Positions 1 through 8,233 of a stretch of DNA of 64,000 nt are shown here, one piece after another. A program made the position numbers and the translations under genes. The DNA is from Thermomicrobiales bacterium (GTDB taxonomy: Bacteria; Chloroflexota; Chloroflexia; Thermomicrobiales; UBA6265): NCBI GenBank assembly GCA_023957015.1, contig JAMLHR010000012.1, positions 1 to 64,000 of the forward strand, given 5' to 3'. The notes under the pieces were generated by a model. It had not been told where the DNA came from. It did not search any database and saw only the letters and a program-made list of their open reading frames with translations. The number at the start of each line of letters is the position of its first letter. Within the stretch, counting starts at the first letter, position 1.

Positions 1-1
1 G

Positions 2-352
2 GTGTGGCAACGGTGGGAAGTGGAGGTAATGCATCGGGAACTGAAGAGTGGCTGGGGACTGGGTGACCAGCAACAGTGGTCGGCCCAGGGTGCGGCCACG
101 GTGACGCAGTGGGTGGTCTGGGTGTACGCGGTCCTCATCCTGACGGGCGTCCGCTGTCCACCGTCCCGCCATCGGCCCACCCGGTGGTATCGTCAGCGGC
201 GTTGGACCCCACGCGACCTGACGATGCAGCTGCGGGACGAACTGATGACGGCACCACCCCGGCAGTTAACCCCCCATTGTCCGTGGTTCCGGACCAACCC
301 CACGGAAAATACCGCCTTGAAGGTGCTGTTGGCGGTCGCTGATGCCATCTAG
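2..352 (+). mobile_element. Transposase, 3' fragment (IS4/IS701-like DDE family)
   Basis: The open frame enters from the left edge and ends at 352, so only the C-terminal 116 residues are visible. The segment around residues 6-24 (RWEVEVMHRELKSGWGLG) matches the region around the last catalytic Glu of IS4-superfamily DDE transposases (Glu followed by HRELK). It is followed by a hydrophobic Trp/Tyr-rich helix (QWVVWVYAVLIL) also usual there. The rest of the element lies outside the window. A long palindrome at 444-488 may mark its end. The family is inferred from motif shape only. Confidence 0.6.
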
Positions 353-443
353 CACCCCCGACACGCCGCAGACCCCCGGAATCCAGCCATCTTCACCACT
401 CCCGAGGACGTCCACGACACTCCCCGCATCGTGAGAGTGCCAA

Positions 444-488
444 AGTTAAGGCCGAGGCGGCCGATTGGCCGCCTCGGCCCTCTTAACT
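444..488. repeat. Long near-perfect palindrome (terminator or IS end)
   Basis: The left arm AGTTAAGGCCGAGGCGGCC (444-462) pairs with GGCCGCCTCGGCC plus CTCTTAACT on the right, with only a two-base bulge and a four-base GATT loop. It lies about 90 bp after the transposase remnant and just before the minus-strand DUF805-like fragment. It could be a bidirectional terminator between convergent genes or an insertion-sequence end. Confidence 0.6.
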
Positions 489-523
489 AGGAACAGGTCC
501 CTCTACTATCCCAGAATCGCGCT

Positions 524-682
524 CTACTTCTTGAGTGGGCCGTGTCTGTTCGAGCTTGGATCGCCAGCCATAATGCCCAGCATTACCAGCGAGTAGATCC
601 AGCCAAGAACGGGAATGAGGTTGATGAGGATCCACCAACCGCAGGTGTTGAGGTTATGCGAGTGGAAATCGCTCTTTAGCAT
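524..682 (-). CDS. DUF805-like small membrane protein, probable C-terminal fragment
   Basis: A 52-residue frame from an ATG at 682 contains CGWWILINLIPVLGWIY followed by a hydrophobic segment and GDPSSNRHGP. This is the typical end of DUF805 inner-membrane proteins (GWW-x-LI-x-x-IPL-x-G-W ... G-x-x-G-x-N-x-x-G-x-x). Normal DUF805 proteins have about 110-150 residues and two further N-terminal helices, which are absent. The frame stays open upstream for about 30 codons but offers no start and no helix. It is most likely a truncated remnant next to the transposase fragment, though a short functional protein is not excluded. Confidence 0.5.
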   Translation of the reverse strand: MLKSDFHSHNLNTCGWWILINLIPVLGWIYSLVMLGIMAGDPSSNRHGPLKK

Positions 683-892
683 GTAAGCCAAAAAGGCGCT
701 TCCAGTCTCGTGCTCACGTTGATGGTTGCCATTACCCGATTCGGTGCGTATGCCTTGTCGTCAACGGCGGGGTGCTGGGCACCTCACTCCTCATCGTCTC
801 GGGAAATTCCCGACACCCACTTCCCGCATCTGGCGCTATGCTAGTTGGTAGGTAATCCGACTGATTAAGTCGTATATGCATCAGGTGTCTCC
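683..892. promoter_or_regulatory. Leader of the DUF59/DUF2249 operon with a small palindrome
   Basis: This 210-bp gap precedes the plus-strand operon starting at 893. It contains an imperfectly spaced inverted repeat CGACT-GATTA-AGTCG at 858-872, about 20 bp before the start codon, in AT-richer DNA. The site could bind a dimeric regulator. No promoter hexamers were assigned with confidence. Confidence 0.25.
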
Positions 893-1513
893 ATGGTTTC
901 GCCACAACATATCCTCACGTCCCTCACCCGCATCGTGCATCCGGCGTTCGGTATCGATGTCGTCAATCTCGGCACGATCTATGGCATCGAGATGGATGGC
1001 GATGTCGTCACGATCACGATGGCGCATGCGATCGACGATCCCGGCGTCCGCGGCCAGGTCGAGACCGCGATCCGCGATGGTCTGCGGCGGCGACATCCCG
1101 AGTTAGCGGCGGTCCATTTCGATCTCTCCAATGATCCACCCTGGCGGGAGGACTTCATCACCCCCGAAGGGTTACTGCAGCAGCAAAACCCGCTGCCGGC
1201 GGATGCCGCGGAGTCCGTGACAGCGGACGAGATCATGGACACACTGAAGTTCGTCATCGATCCGGAGGTCGGCGTGAATGTCGTCGATCTCGGACTGATC
1301 TACGATGTCGACCTCCACGGTACCGCCACCGTGATCACGATGACACTGACCACACCCGGTTGTCCGCTCCACGCCACCATCGAGGAAGCGGCGCGGCGCG
1401 TGATCGAAACCAGACACCCCGCCATTACAGACATCCGCATCGACCTCGTCTGGGAACCTGCCTGGAACACGGACATGATCACGGATGCAGGAAAGGAGCA
1501 ACTGGGATGGTAA
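893..1513 (+). CDS. Tandem MIP18/DUF59-domain protein (SufT/PaaD-like)
   Basis: This 206-residue protein has two DUF59 (MIP18) domains, which usually occur singly in about 100-residue proteins that help Fe-S cluster assembly or transfer. Domain 1 covers residues 5-95 (VHPAFGIDVVNLGTIYGI, then PPWREDFIT). Domain 2 covers 110-206 (DPEVGVNVVDLGLIYDV, then TTPGCPL with Cys157, then VWEPAWNTDMIT). The conserved TPGCP cysteine is present only in domain 2; domain 1 has AIDDPGV in its place. It is first in a three-gene operon whose members overlap (next ATG at 1507), so its role is probably tied to metal or Fe-S handling for the downstream proteins. The product class is certain, the substrate is not. 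Confidence 0.8.
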   Translation: MVSPQHILTSLTRIVHPAFGIDVVNLGTIYGIEMDGDVVTITMAHAIDDPGVRGQVETAIRDGLRRRHPELAAVHFDLSNDPPWREDFITPEGLLQQQNPLPADAAESVTADEIMDTLKFVIDPEVGVNVVDLGLIYDVDLHGTATVITMTLTTPGCPLHATIEEAARRVIETRHPAITDIRIDLVWEPAWNTDMITDAGKEQLGW

Positions 1514-2316
1514 CGAACCGACCACCGATCGAGGCCGACTGGAAGATCAACAAGGTGTTGGAGACGTATCCGGAACTGTTGGAGGTGCTGGCGGAGATGA
1601 GTCCGGCATTTGCCAAGCTCCGCAATCCCATGATTCGCAAGGTGCAATCGCGGCTGGTGACCGTCACGCAGGCCGCCGGTGTGGCCGGTATCAATCCGGC
1701 GGAGATGTTGACCAGGTTGAATGGTGCGGTCGGACATGAGACCGAGAACACCACCACCATCACCCCAGAACTAGTCCCCTCTGCCGTGCCGGATTGGGTC
1801 GCCGATGCCATCATTGCCGTCGAACTCGATGTCCGCCCCATCCTCGCTCGCGGCGAGGAGCCGTTCGGTGTGATCACCGAGGCGACAAAGGGAGTACCGG
1901 TGGGCCAGGCGCTGTCGCTGCGATCACCGTTCGATCCGGTACCGCTGCGGGATGTGCTGGGGAAGCAGGGATTCGAGGCCTACTCCTCCGGTGCTGGCGA
2001 CGACTGGACGACGTTTTTCCTGCGCACGCGAGAAATTAAACCACCCGCTGCACCGACGGTGGTTCCAGCAGAAGAGGCGGCCGTGACAGCCGAAATCACG
2101 ATCGATGTCTCCGAGCTGGTCCCACCCGAACCCATGATACGGATTCTGGCGGCATTGGAGGAACTGCCGGACGGCGGCAGACTGATCGTTCACCACGTTC
2201 GCCGACCGATGCATCTCTATCCGCGTCTGGATGAACTCGGCTACGGCCATCAGACCATCGAATTGGCACCTGATCAGATCGAAGTCGTCATCGACAAATC
2301 CCACGCGCAACCATGA
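1507..2316 (+). CDS. DUF1858 + double DUF2249 domain protein
   Basis: The ATG at 1507 overlaps the end of the previous gene and gives 269 residues. Residues about 10-75 form a DUF1858 helical domain (LETYPELLEVLAEMSPAFAKL and VTVTQAAGVAGINPAEML). Two DUF2249 (TusA/SirA-fold) domains follow: LDVRPILARGEEPF...FDPVPL and IDVSELVPPEPMIRIL...RRPMHLYPRLDELG. DUF2249 and DUF1858 often accompany haemerythrin-like RIC/YtfE and NnrS genes in nitrosative-stress or denitrification loci. No haemerythrin gene is present here. It is translationally coupled to both neighbours. The exact biochemical role is unknown. Confidence 0.75.
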   Translation: MVTNRPPIEADWKINKVLETYPELLEVLAEMSPAFAKLRNPMIRKVQSRLVTVTQAAGVAGINPAEMLTRLNGAVGHETENTTTITPELVPSAVPDWVADAIIAVELDVRPILARGEEPFGVITEATKGVPVGQALSLRSPFDPVPLRDVLGKQGFEAYSSGAGDDWTTFFLRTREIKPPAAPTVVPAEEAAVTAEITIDVSELVPPEPMIRILAALEELPDGGRLIVHHVRRPMHLYPRLDELGYGHQTIELAPDQIEVVIDKSHAQP

Positions 2317-3608
2317 TGCCCGTCGCCGGCGGCAACGCTGCTCCCTTCCACATTCCGGCGCGATACATGCTGACCTCCATTCTCTGTCTGGTGGGTTGGG
2401 CGATTCTGCTGCCGTGGATGCTGCCGAAACTGGTATCCGCACCGCTCTCGTATCCGGTGATCGCCTGGGTCCATCTCCTCACCATCGGTTGCATTGGCTC
2501 GATGATCCTCGGTGCCAGCATTCAACTGGTACCGGTGGCGTTGCAGACACCCTTCCCGGCACCGAGAGTCGCGGAGTGGTCCTGGGTTGTCTGGATGCTC
2601 GGTATCATCCTCTTCGAAATCGGATTCAGCCGCGAGATACTGCCGCTACTCGGACCGGGTGCCACCCTCCTCGGTACCGTTCTCGTCGGCTATGCGATAG
2701 CAGTCACGGCGATGTTCATAGCAGCACCGCACCGGGATGCGGTTGCCTGGCACCTTCTGGCGGCTGCGTGGTTGGCGATTATCGGTTTCGTGCTCGGGTG
2801 GTTGCTCGCCTTGACCAACGTCAACGGTGTGCTTGGCGGACGCCTACTTCCGATTCTGGCGGCCCATATCGTCTGTATGATCGTTGGCTGGATCGGGATG
2901 ACACTACTCGGTGTCGGCTACAAACTCATCGGTATGTTCACTCTCGCTGAACGCCACCTGGATCAGCAACGCGCCCTCGCCTCCGGTTTCTTCGTCACGA
3001 CCGGCACACTGCTGATCCTGCTCGCCATCGTAGCCTCCTGGCCGCGCGGTTGGGTCACGGGTGGTGCTGTCATGATCACCTGGGGTGTGATCATCGCGTT
3101 CATTGAGGTGGAGCGCATGTATCGCAAGCGGATGCGCAAGGCCATCGATATCCACATGCCGTTCGCCATTGCCTCGCTGGTGGCCATGCTGATCGCTGTC
3201 TCGGCTTTTGTGATCGTGAGTACGGAATCCACACCACTCTCGCAGCCATTGACGATAACCGCTGTCTGGATCGCGCTCATCGGCTGCTTCCTGGTCGCCA
3301 TCCAGGGGTTCTTCCACAAGATCTCGACGTTCCTGATCTGGCTCCATACCTATGCGCCGTTCGCTGGCAAGCAACCCGTGCCGCAGCTGGATAGCATGTA
3401 CGATCGTCGACTCGCCTATGCCGGACTAATCTCGTGGCTGTTCGGTACGGTGACGATCGCCGCGGCGTTGATGGAGTGGCTGCCGCTGTGGTGGGGATGG
3501 AGTATCGGCATCTGGCTCGGGACGGGGCTCTTCGTGGTCAATGTGGTGCGGATCGGTCGACACTGGTTCGCGCCGATGCTCTCACAACCTGCAGGTACCC
3601 GATGCTAG
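2313..3608 (+). CDS. Polytopic membrane protein, NnrS / haem-copper-oxidase subunit I-like
   Basis: A 431-residue protein with about 12 hydrophobic segments. It starts at an ATG overlapping the preceding stop (ATGA). Two motifs resemble haem-copper-oxidase-type membrane helices: WVHLLTIGCIGSMILGA with His54, and LAAHIVCMIVGWIGMTLLG with His185. The full set of haem and copper histidines of a true oxidase is not evident. The family resembles the small subunit-I-like and NnrS proteins found with DUF2249 genes. Together with the tandem DUF59 and DUF2249 partners, a role in NO or respiratory-metal handling is inferred but not proven. A strong hairpin follows at 3671. Confidence 0.6.
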   Translation: MMPVAGGNAAPFHIPARYMLTSILCLVGWAILLPWMLPKLVSAPLSYPVIAWVHLLTIGCIGSMILGASIQLVPVALQTPFPAPRVAEWSWVVWMLGIILFEIGFSREILPLLGPGATLLGTVLVGYAIAVTAMFIAAPHRDAVAWHLLAAAWLAIIGFVLGWLLALTNVNGVLGGRLLPILAAHIVCMIVGWIGMTLLGVGYKLIGMFTLAERHLDQQRALASGFFVTTGTLLILLAIVASWPRGWVTGGAVMITWGVIIAFIEVERMYRKRMRKAIDIHMPFAIASLVAMLIAVSAFVIVSTESTPLSQPLTITAVWIALIGCFLVAIQGFFHKISTFLIWLHTYAPFAGKQPVPQLDSMYDRRLAYAGLISWLFGTVTIAAALMEWLPLWWGWSIGIWLGTGLFVVNVVRIGRHWFAPMLSQPAGTRC

Positions 3609-3670
3609 AGCGGGTTCGCGTGTATGGTCGGTAGCAGGGGAGCTAGTCTCCCCTTTGAGCCGCATCGCCG

Positions 3671-3706
3671 CACAGATAACCCCGGACTCAGCCGGGGTTA
3701 TCTGTG
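3671..3706. terminator. Bidirectional terminator between convergent genes
   Basis: A perfect 15-bp inverted repeat (CACAGATAACCCCGG, six-base loop, complementary arm) sits between the plus-strand operon ending at 3608 and the minus-strand ndh stop at 3713. It is followed by CTCTTCTATTCC on the plus strand. This fits a shared intrinsic terminator. Confidence 0.8.
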
Positions 3707-3712
3707 TCTCTT

Positions 3713-5035
3713 CTATTCCTGGCTCTTCGATTGCTCTACGGTGTGATGTGGATGGCTGTAGTTCCGGATCAACCGACCACTGCGGTTGTAGTCAACGTAA
3801 TCCCACATCCACTTGAAGAAGACGTAGATCTTGTTGCGGAAGTTGATCAGCCGCAGGATATGGATGAACGCCCACACCGCCCAGGCAGGATAGCCACTGA
3901 ACTTCATACCGCCAATGGAAGCGACGGCACTATTGCGACCGATCGTCGCCATCGAACCGTAATCCTTATAGACGAAGGGCTCATATGGCTCACCAGCGAT
4001 ACCGTGGAGGATATTGACCGCAGCGTGTTTGCCACCCTGCTGAGCAACCTGGGCAACACCAGGCAGCGGTCGCCCTTCCGGACCCGGTATATGCGCGGTA
4101 TCGCCGATAACAAAGATCTCCGGATGACCCGGTATATGCAACTCCGGTGTGACGATGATTCGCCTGGCGCGATCAAGCTCCGCCACATCGGCGACACCCT
4201 GGTTGATCGAGGCACCCTGAATACCGGCCGCCCAGACCACCAGACCAGCCTCGATCCGCTCGTCCTTGTTGACCTCGACACCGCGGGCATCAACACCCGT
4301 CACCATCGCGTTGGTGTGGACTTCGACACCGAGCTTCTCCAACGATTTCCGCGCTGCTGCGGAGAGTTCGGGATCAAACGGCGGCAGAATGCGATCCATA
4401 CCCTCCAGCAACACAACCCGCGTGTGTCGGGTATCGACGTTCTTGAACTCTCTGGTCAGCGTATAGCGCGAGAGTTCGGCGATTGCGCCGGCCATCTCAA
4501 CACCGGTTGGTCCACCACCAACAAGGACGTAGGTGAGCAGCCGATTGCGCTCTGCCGGATCCTCGGCGACCTCCGCCAACTCGAAGTTAAGCAGGATCCG
4601 CTGCTGGATACGTTCAGCGTCTTCCAGGCTCTTGAGACCCCAGGCGTATTCGGACCACTGATCGTTACCGAAATAGGCATCGCGCGCACCGGCGGCAATG
4701 ATCAGATAGTCGTAATGGATGGGCTCACCCGCGGCCACGATCACCTGCTTGTTGGCTTCGTCGATATCCACGGCTTCGTCGAATACGATCGTCAGGTTCT
4801 TTTGGCGTCGGAACAAGCGGCGCAGCGGCTGGGCGATGTGCTCCGGGGAAAGCTGGCTGGATGCAACCTGATAGAGAAGCGGGACGAACAGGTTGTAGTT
4901 CCTGCGGTCGATGAGTGTGACTTTGACCTGCTCGCCGGCAAACGCCCTGGCAGCATCAACGCCACCGAATCCACCGCCGATGATGACGACCTCCGCTGCT
5001 CTCGGGACATTCCATTTCTGTGTGGTATCTACCAC
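3713..5035 (-). CDS. ndh: Type II NADH:quinone dehydrogenase (NDH-2)
   Basis: This 440-residue flavoprotein passes electrons from NADH to the quinone pool without pumping protons. The FAD-binding GGGFGG is at residues 20-25 and the NADH-binding GGGPTG at 173-178. The FAD-contact EIFVIGD is at 306-312, and the quinone-site AQQGG is at 331-335. A C-terminal amphipathic stretch rich in aromatic residues (about 383-412) is the expected membrane anchor. Translation starts at GTG 5035 with GGAG six bases upstream. It lies directly downstream of the transhydrogenase operon on the same strand, but a hairpin at 5090-5127 separates them, so it may have its own promoter. Length and motifs are normal for the family. 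Confidence 0.93.
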   Translation of the reverse strand: MVDTTQKWNVPRAAEVVIIGGGFGGVDAARAFAGEQVKVTLIDRRNYNLFVPLLYQVASSQLSPEHIAQPLRRLFRRQKNLTIVFDEAVDIDEANKQVIVAAGEPIHYDYLIIAAGARDAYFGNDQWSEYAWGLKSLEDAERIQQRILLNFELAEVAEDPAERNRLLTYVLVGGGPTGVEMAGAIAELSRYTLTREFKNVDTRHTRVVLLEGMDRILPPFDPELSAAARKSLEKLGVEVHTNAMVTGVDARGVEVNKDERIEAGLVVWAAGIQGASINQGVADVAELDRARRIIVTPELHIPGHPEIFVIGDTAHIPGPEGRPLPGVAQVAQQGGKHAAVNILHGIAGEPYEPFVYKDYGSMATIGRNSAVASIGGMKFSGYPAWAVWAFIHILRLINFRNKIYVFFKWMWDYVDYNRSGRLIRNYSHPHHTVEQSKSQE

Positions 5036-5089
5036 CGTGTACTCCAGTGCAGCGCTGGTCGCGCCGCTATCAACGAGGTCGAAAACTGA

Positions 5090-5127
5090 TATCCGGGTGA
5101 AACCGAACCTCGGTCATCACCCGGATA
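5090..5127 (-). terminator. Intrinsic terminator after pntB
   Basis: TATCCGGGTGA (5090-5100) pairs perfectly with TCACCCGGATA (5117-5127), and an inner ACCGA/TCGGT pair extends the stem. On the minus strand the hairpin is followed by TCAGTTTTCG, a short U-tract. It would end transcripts of the pnt operon before ndh. Confidence 0.7.
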
Positions 5128-5179
5128 AAAGTACCGCCGCACCGGGAAGAAATCCAGTGGGCTGTTTATATTCGTTTCG

Positions 5180-6586
5180 CTAGGCTTCGCGCACCGCGCC
5201 AACCAGTTTCTGGAGCGAATCCTTGGCATCGCCGAAGAGCATATTCGTCTGCGGCTTGTGGAACAGCTCGTTCTCCACACCGGCGAACCCGGGGCTCATA
5301 CCACGCTTGAGCACGATGACGCGTTCGGCGTCATCCACCTTCAGAATCGGCATACCGTAAATCGGGCTGGACGGATCGTCCCGTGCGGCCGGATTGGTAA
5401 CATCATTCGCACCAATGACAAGCGCCACATCCGTGCGCTGGAAGTCATCATTGATGGCATCCATTTCATAGAGATCCTCGTAGGGCACGTTTGCTTCCGC
5501 CAGCAACACATTCATATGCCCCGGCATACGACCAGCTACCGGGTGAATGGCGTAGCGGACATTGACGCCTCGTGCCTGAAGCACCGTCGCCAATTCCTGG
5601 ACCGCGTGCTGCGCCTGCGCCACCGCAAGTCCATAACCCGGCACTACGATCACGCGCTTGGCATACCCAAGCGAGATACCAGCATCCTCAACGGTGGTCT
5701 CGCGAATCGGCTTGGCCTCACCGGATGACTCGATCCCACCCTTCACTGCAGCAGCACCGAAGCTGCCGAAGATGACATTGACGAGGCTGCGGTTCATCGC
5801 CTTCGCCATCAGCAACGAGAGGAAGAGACCACTGGCACCGACCAACGTACCCGCCACAATCAGCGGCTGCAGGTTGAGCGCAAAACCGGTGAGGATACCG
5901 GCGATACCAGAGAAGGCATTCAAGATCGCGATAACCACGGGCATATCTGCGCCACCGATTGGCACGACAAGCAGGAAGCCCGCAACCAGCGCCACGATAA
6001 ACGCAATCACCAGCAGCGTATCACCAAGTCCCCCGGAACCCGCGAGGATCGAGGCAATGATGAGCACGATCATGCTGCCAACGCTGGCGAACGCAACCAG
6101 ATTGCGCTCAACTGGCAACTTGAAGCTCGTGACGCTCTTGATACCCTGGAGCTTGGCATAGGCAACCAGGCTACCGGTGAAGGTCAGCGAGCCGATGACC
6201 GCACCAAGCACGATGGTCGCAAAGGTACCTGTGGCGATATTGGACTTCCCGAGCGCTTCGGAAACACCGATAAACGCCGACGCCAAACCGCCGAGACCAT
6301 TGAACATGGCGACCATCTGCGGCATGGCGGTCATCTTGACCCGCATGGCGATGACGTACCCCGGCGCACCGCCCACGACCATCGCCAGAACCATCCAGAT
6401 GTAGTTCTTGTCGATGCTTTCGTGGAAGAAGGTTGCCAGAATCGCCAAACCCATACCGGCCACGGCGAACGTATTACCCTGACGAGCAGTTCTCGGTGAG
6501 CTCAGCCGCCAGATAGCCACGACAAACAACGCCGCTGACAAAAGGTAGATCAAATCGACGATGGCTCGTCCCCAGTTATCGATCAT
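5180..6586 (-). CDS. pntB: NAD(P) transhydrogenase subunit beta
   Basis: This 468-residue protein carries the membrane domain and the NADP(H)-binding domain III of proton-translocating transhydrogenase, which drives NADPH formation from NADH with the proton gradient. About nine hydrophobic helices fill residues 1-270. Domain III begins near residue 312 (VIVVPGYGLAVAQAQ, the NADP GYG motif at 317-319) and continues with GRMPGHMNVLLAEA, ALVIGANDVTNPAA and KRGMSPGFAGVENELF, all diagnostic. Its ATG overlaps the pntA2 stop by four bases (ATGA), with GAGGAGAAGGG upstream. It is the last gene of the three-gene operon. Confidence 0.95.
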   Translation of the reverse strand: MIDNWGRAIVDLIYLLSAALFVVAIWRLSSPRTARQGNTFAVAGMGLAILATFFHESIDKNYIWMVLAMVVGGAPGYVIAMRVKMTAMPQMVAMFNGLGGLASAFIGVSEALGKSNIATGTFATIVLGAVIGSLTFTGSLVAYAKLQGIKSVTSFKLPVERNLVAFASVGSMIVLIIASILAGSGGLGDTLLVIAFIVALVAGFLLVVPIGGADMPVVIAILNAFSGIAGILTGFALNLQPLIVAGTLVGASGLFLSLLMAKAMNRSLVNVIFGSFGAAAVKGGIESSGEAKPIRETTVEDAGISLGYAKRVIVVPGYGLAVAQAQHAVQELATVLQARGVNVRYAIHPVAGRMPGHMNVLLAEANVPYEDLYEMDAINDDFQRTDVALVIGANDVTNPAARDDPSSPIYGMPILKVDDAERVIVLKRGMSPGFAGVENELFHKPQTNMLFGDAKDSLQKLVGAVREA

Positions 6587-6897
6587 GAACCCTTCTCCTC
6601 GCGACTGGAGTCCTTTTCACGTCCCTTGAACATTCCCAACATGCGGTCTGTCACAAGGTACCCACCGACAACATTCGCCATGGCCGCGGCAATGGCAATG
6701 AATGCCAGCGCCTGCAAAATGAATCCGTCAACCGAACCGAGCACCAACATACCGCCAAGCACAATGGTGCCGGAAATCATGTTGGTACCACTCATCAAGG
6801 GCGTATGAAGTGTGGGTGGAACGCGCTGAATCAACACGGTACCCAAAAAGGAGGCCAACACCAACACATAAATGGCCGCCAGGAATGTCTCATCCAT
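6583..6897 (-). CDS. pntA2: NAD(P) transhydrogenase subunit alpha, part 2 (membrane part)
   Basis: This is the small membrane subunit of split-alpha transhydrogenases, about 104 residues from the ATG at 6897 (MDETFLAAIYVLVLASFLG). The frame is open back to 6918, but the ATG at 6897 overlaps the pntA1 stop by eight bases and gives the usual family length. It has three hydrophobic helices; RVPPTLHTPLMSGTNMISG is the conserved loop between helices. A charged C-terminal tail (FKGREKDSSREEKGS) ends at the pntB start. It assembles with pntA1 and pntB in the membrane. Confidence 0.9.
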   Translation of the reverse strand: MDETFLAAIYVLVLASFLGTVLIQRVPPTLHTPLMSGTNMISGTIVLGGMLVLGSVDGFILQALAFIAIAAAMANVVGGYLVTDRMLGMFKGREKDSSREEKGS

Positions 6898-8233
6898 TAC
6901 TCGTCGTCTCCTCGTCATCGACTACGGCGGGGTGACTGTCTTCCGCCACCTCTACGATCTCATCGACCACTTCCTCGATATCCGCATCCGCAACAATGAC
7001 TTCGGCTACTTCCTCGACTATCTCCTCCGCTGGCTCTTCGACCACCGTCGGTGCGGAAGCAGCGTCAAGACCCATCATTGAACGGGTCTGGGCCTGAACG
7101 ATTTCACCGTTGTGGGTGATGCACATGCTGGAGATGATCTCGTCCGCGAAGTTGAGATCAATCCGACCATCCTTGACCAGAAGATCGAGGAAGTTGGTGA
7201 TGACCTTGGCGTACATCTGGCTGGCATGCACGGGAAGCGTCGCCGGCAGATTCAAGAGACCAATAATGGTAATGCCATTGTGATTGGCGATCTCGCCAGG
7301 TTGCGTGAGCTCGCAGTTACCACCAGTCTCGGCGGCGAGATCCACAATCACGCTACCATGGCGCATACGCTCAACCGCTTCAGCCGGGATCAGCTTCGGT
7401 GCCGGACGCCCGGGAACGAGCGCGGTCGTGACGACGACATCGGCCTTGGCGATGAAGTCATTCAGACCCTCCTGCTGACGGCGGAGTTCTTCCGGTGTGG
7501 CTTCGCGGGCGTAGCCGCCCTTGGTCTCGGTATCACTGGAACCAGTGTCGATAACGACGAAGTTGGCACCAAGACTTTCGACCTGCTCCTTCACCACCGG
7601 ACGCGTATCGTAGGCATCCACAACGGCACCGAGGCGCCGCGCGGTGGCGATCGCCTGCAAACCCGCAACACCAGCGCCGAGCACCAGCACACGCGCCGGT
7701 CGAATAGTACCGGCGGCAGTCATCAGCAATGGGAAGAACTTGGGGAGGTGATCAGCCGCCAACAACACCGCCTTATAACCGGCGATGGTGCTCATGGCGC
7801 TGAGCGCATCCATACTCTGGGCGCGCGTGATACGCGGTACGGCATCAACTGCCATCGCCGTCACACCGGACGCCGCGAGTTGCCGATTCAAATCATGGCT
7901 GACAAGCGGAGCCAGATAGCTCACCATCACTTGACCTGGTCTGATATCGCCAAGCTCTCCCCGTTCAGGGGAGGGTGCTTGCACACGCACCAACACGTCA
8001 GCGGCGGCATGTACATCCGCGGCACTACCGACGATGGTTGCGCCCTTGTCGCGATACTCGTCATCCGCAATCGAGGAGCCCATACCGGCATTTGACTCCA
8101 CGACAACCGTCAATCCCTTACCCACCAAATGGGCAACGGAATCCGGCACCAATCCAACTCTGGTCTCTCCAGGAGCGGATTCCTTCACCACGCCGATGGT
8201 GACACCGGCGCCTCTTTCCGGGTTCTCGGCCAT
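6890..8233 (-). CDS. pntA1: NAD(P) transhydrogenase subunit alpha, part 1, with acidic tail
   Basis: The soluble NAD(H)-binding domain I subunit, related to alanine dehydrogenase. Substrate-lobe motifs near the N-terminus (KESAPGETRVGLVPD) lead to the NAD Rossmann motif GAGVAG at 186-191 and the RQQEGLNDFIAKADVVVTTALVPGR region. Family members have about 370-390 residues. This one has 447 because of a strongly acidic, Val/Glu/Asp-rich tail (398-447, for example EEIVEEVAEVIVADADIEE). Such a tail is unusual and could be a linker to the membrane part or an interaction surface. It is first in the operon and is read divergently from the ABC importer. Confidence 0.92.
   Translation of the reverse strand: MAENPERGAGVTIGVVKESAPGETRVGLVPDSVAHLVGKGLTVVVESNAGMGSSIADDEYRDKGATIVGSAADVHAAADVLVRVQAPSPERGELGDIRPGQVMVSYLAPLVSHDLNRQLAASGVTAMAVDAVPRITRAQSMDALSAMSTIAGYKAVLLAADHLPKFFPLLMTAAGTIRPARVLVLGAGVAGLQAIATARRLGAVVDAYDTRPVVKEQVESLGANFVVIDTGSSDTETKGGYAREATPEELRRQQEGLNDFIAKADVVVTTALVPGRPAPKLIPAEAVERMRHGSVIVDLAAETGGNCELTQPGEIANHNGITIIGLLNLPATLPVHASQMYAKVITNFLDLLVKDGRIDLNFADEIISSMCITHNGEIVQAQTRSMMGLDAASAPTVVEEPAEEIVEEVAEVIVADADIEEVVDEIVEVAEDSHPAVVDDEETTSNG

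Noticed and set aside
3704-5089. Long plus-strand frame (461 residues) opposite ndh
   Set aside because: It is a shadow of the NDH-2 gene: no family features, Arg/His/Asp-rich composition, and the minus strand has all NDH-2 motifs.
7112-8095. 327-residue plus-strand frame opposite pntA1
   Set aside because: Antisense shadow of pntA1 with no ribosome site or recognisable domain.
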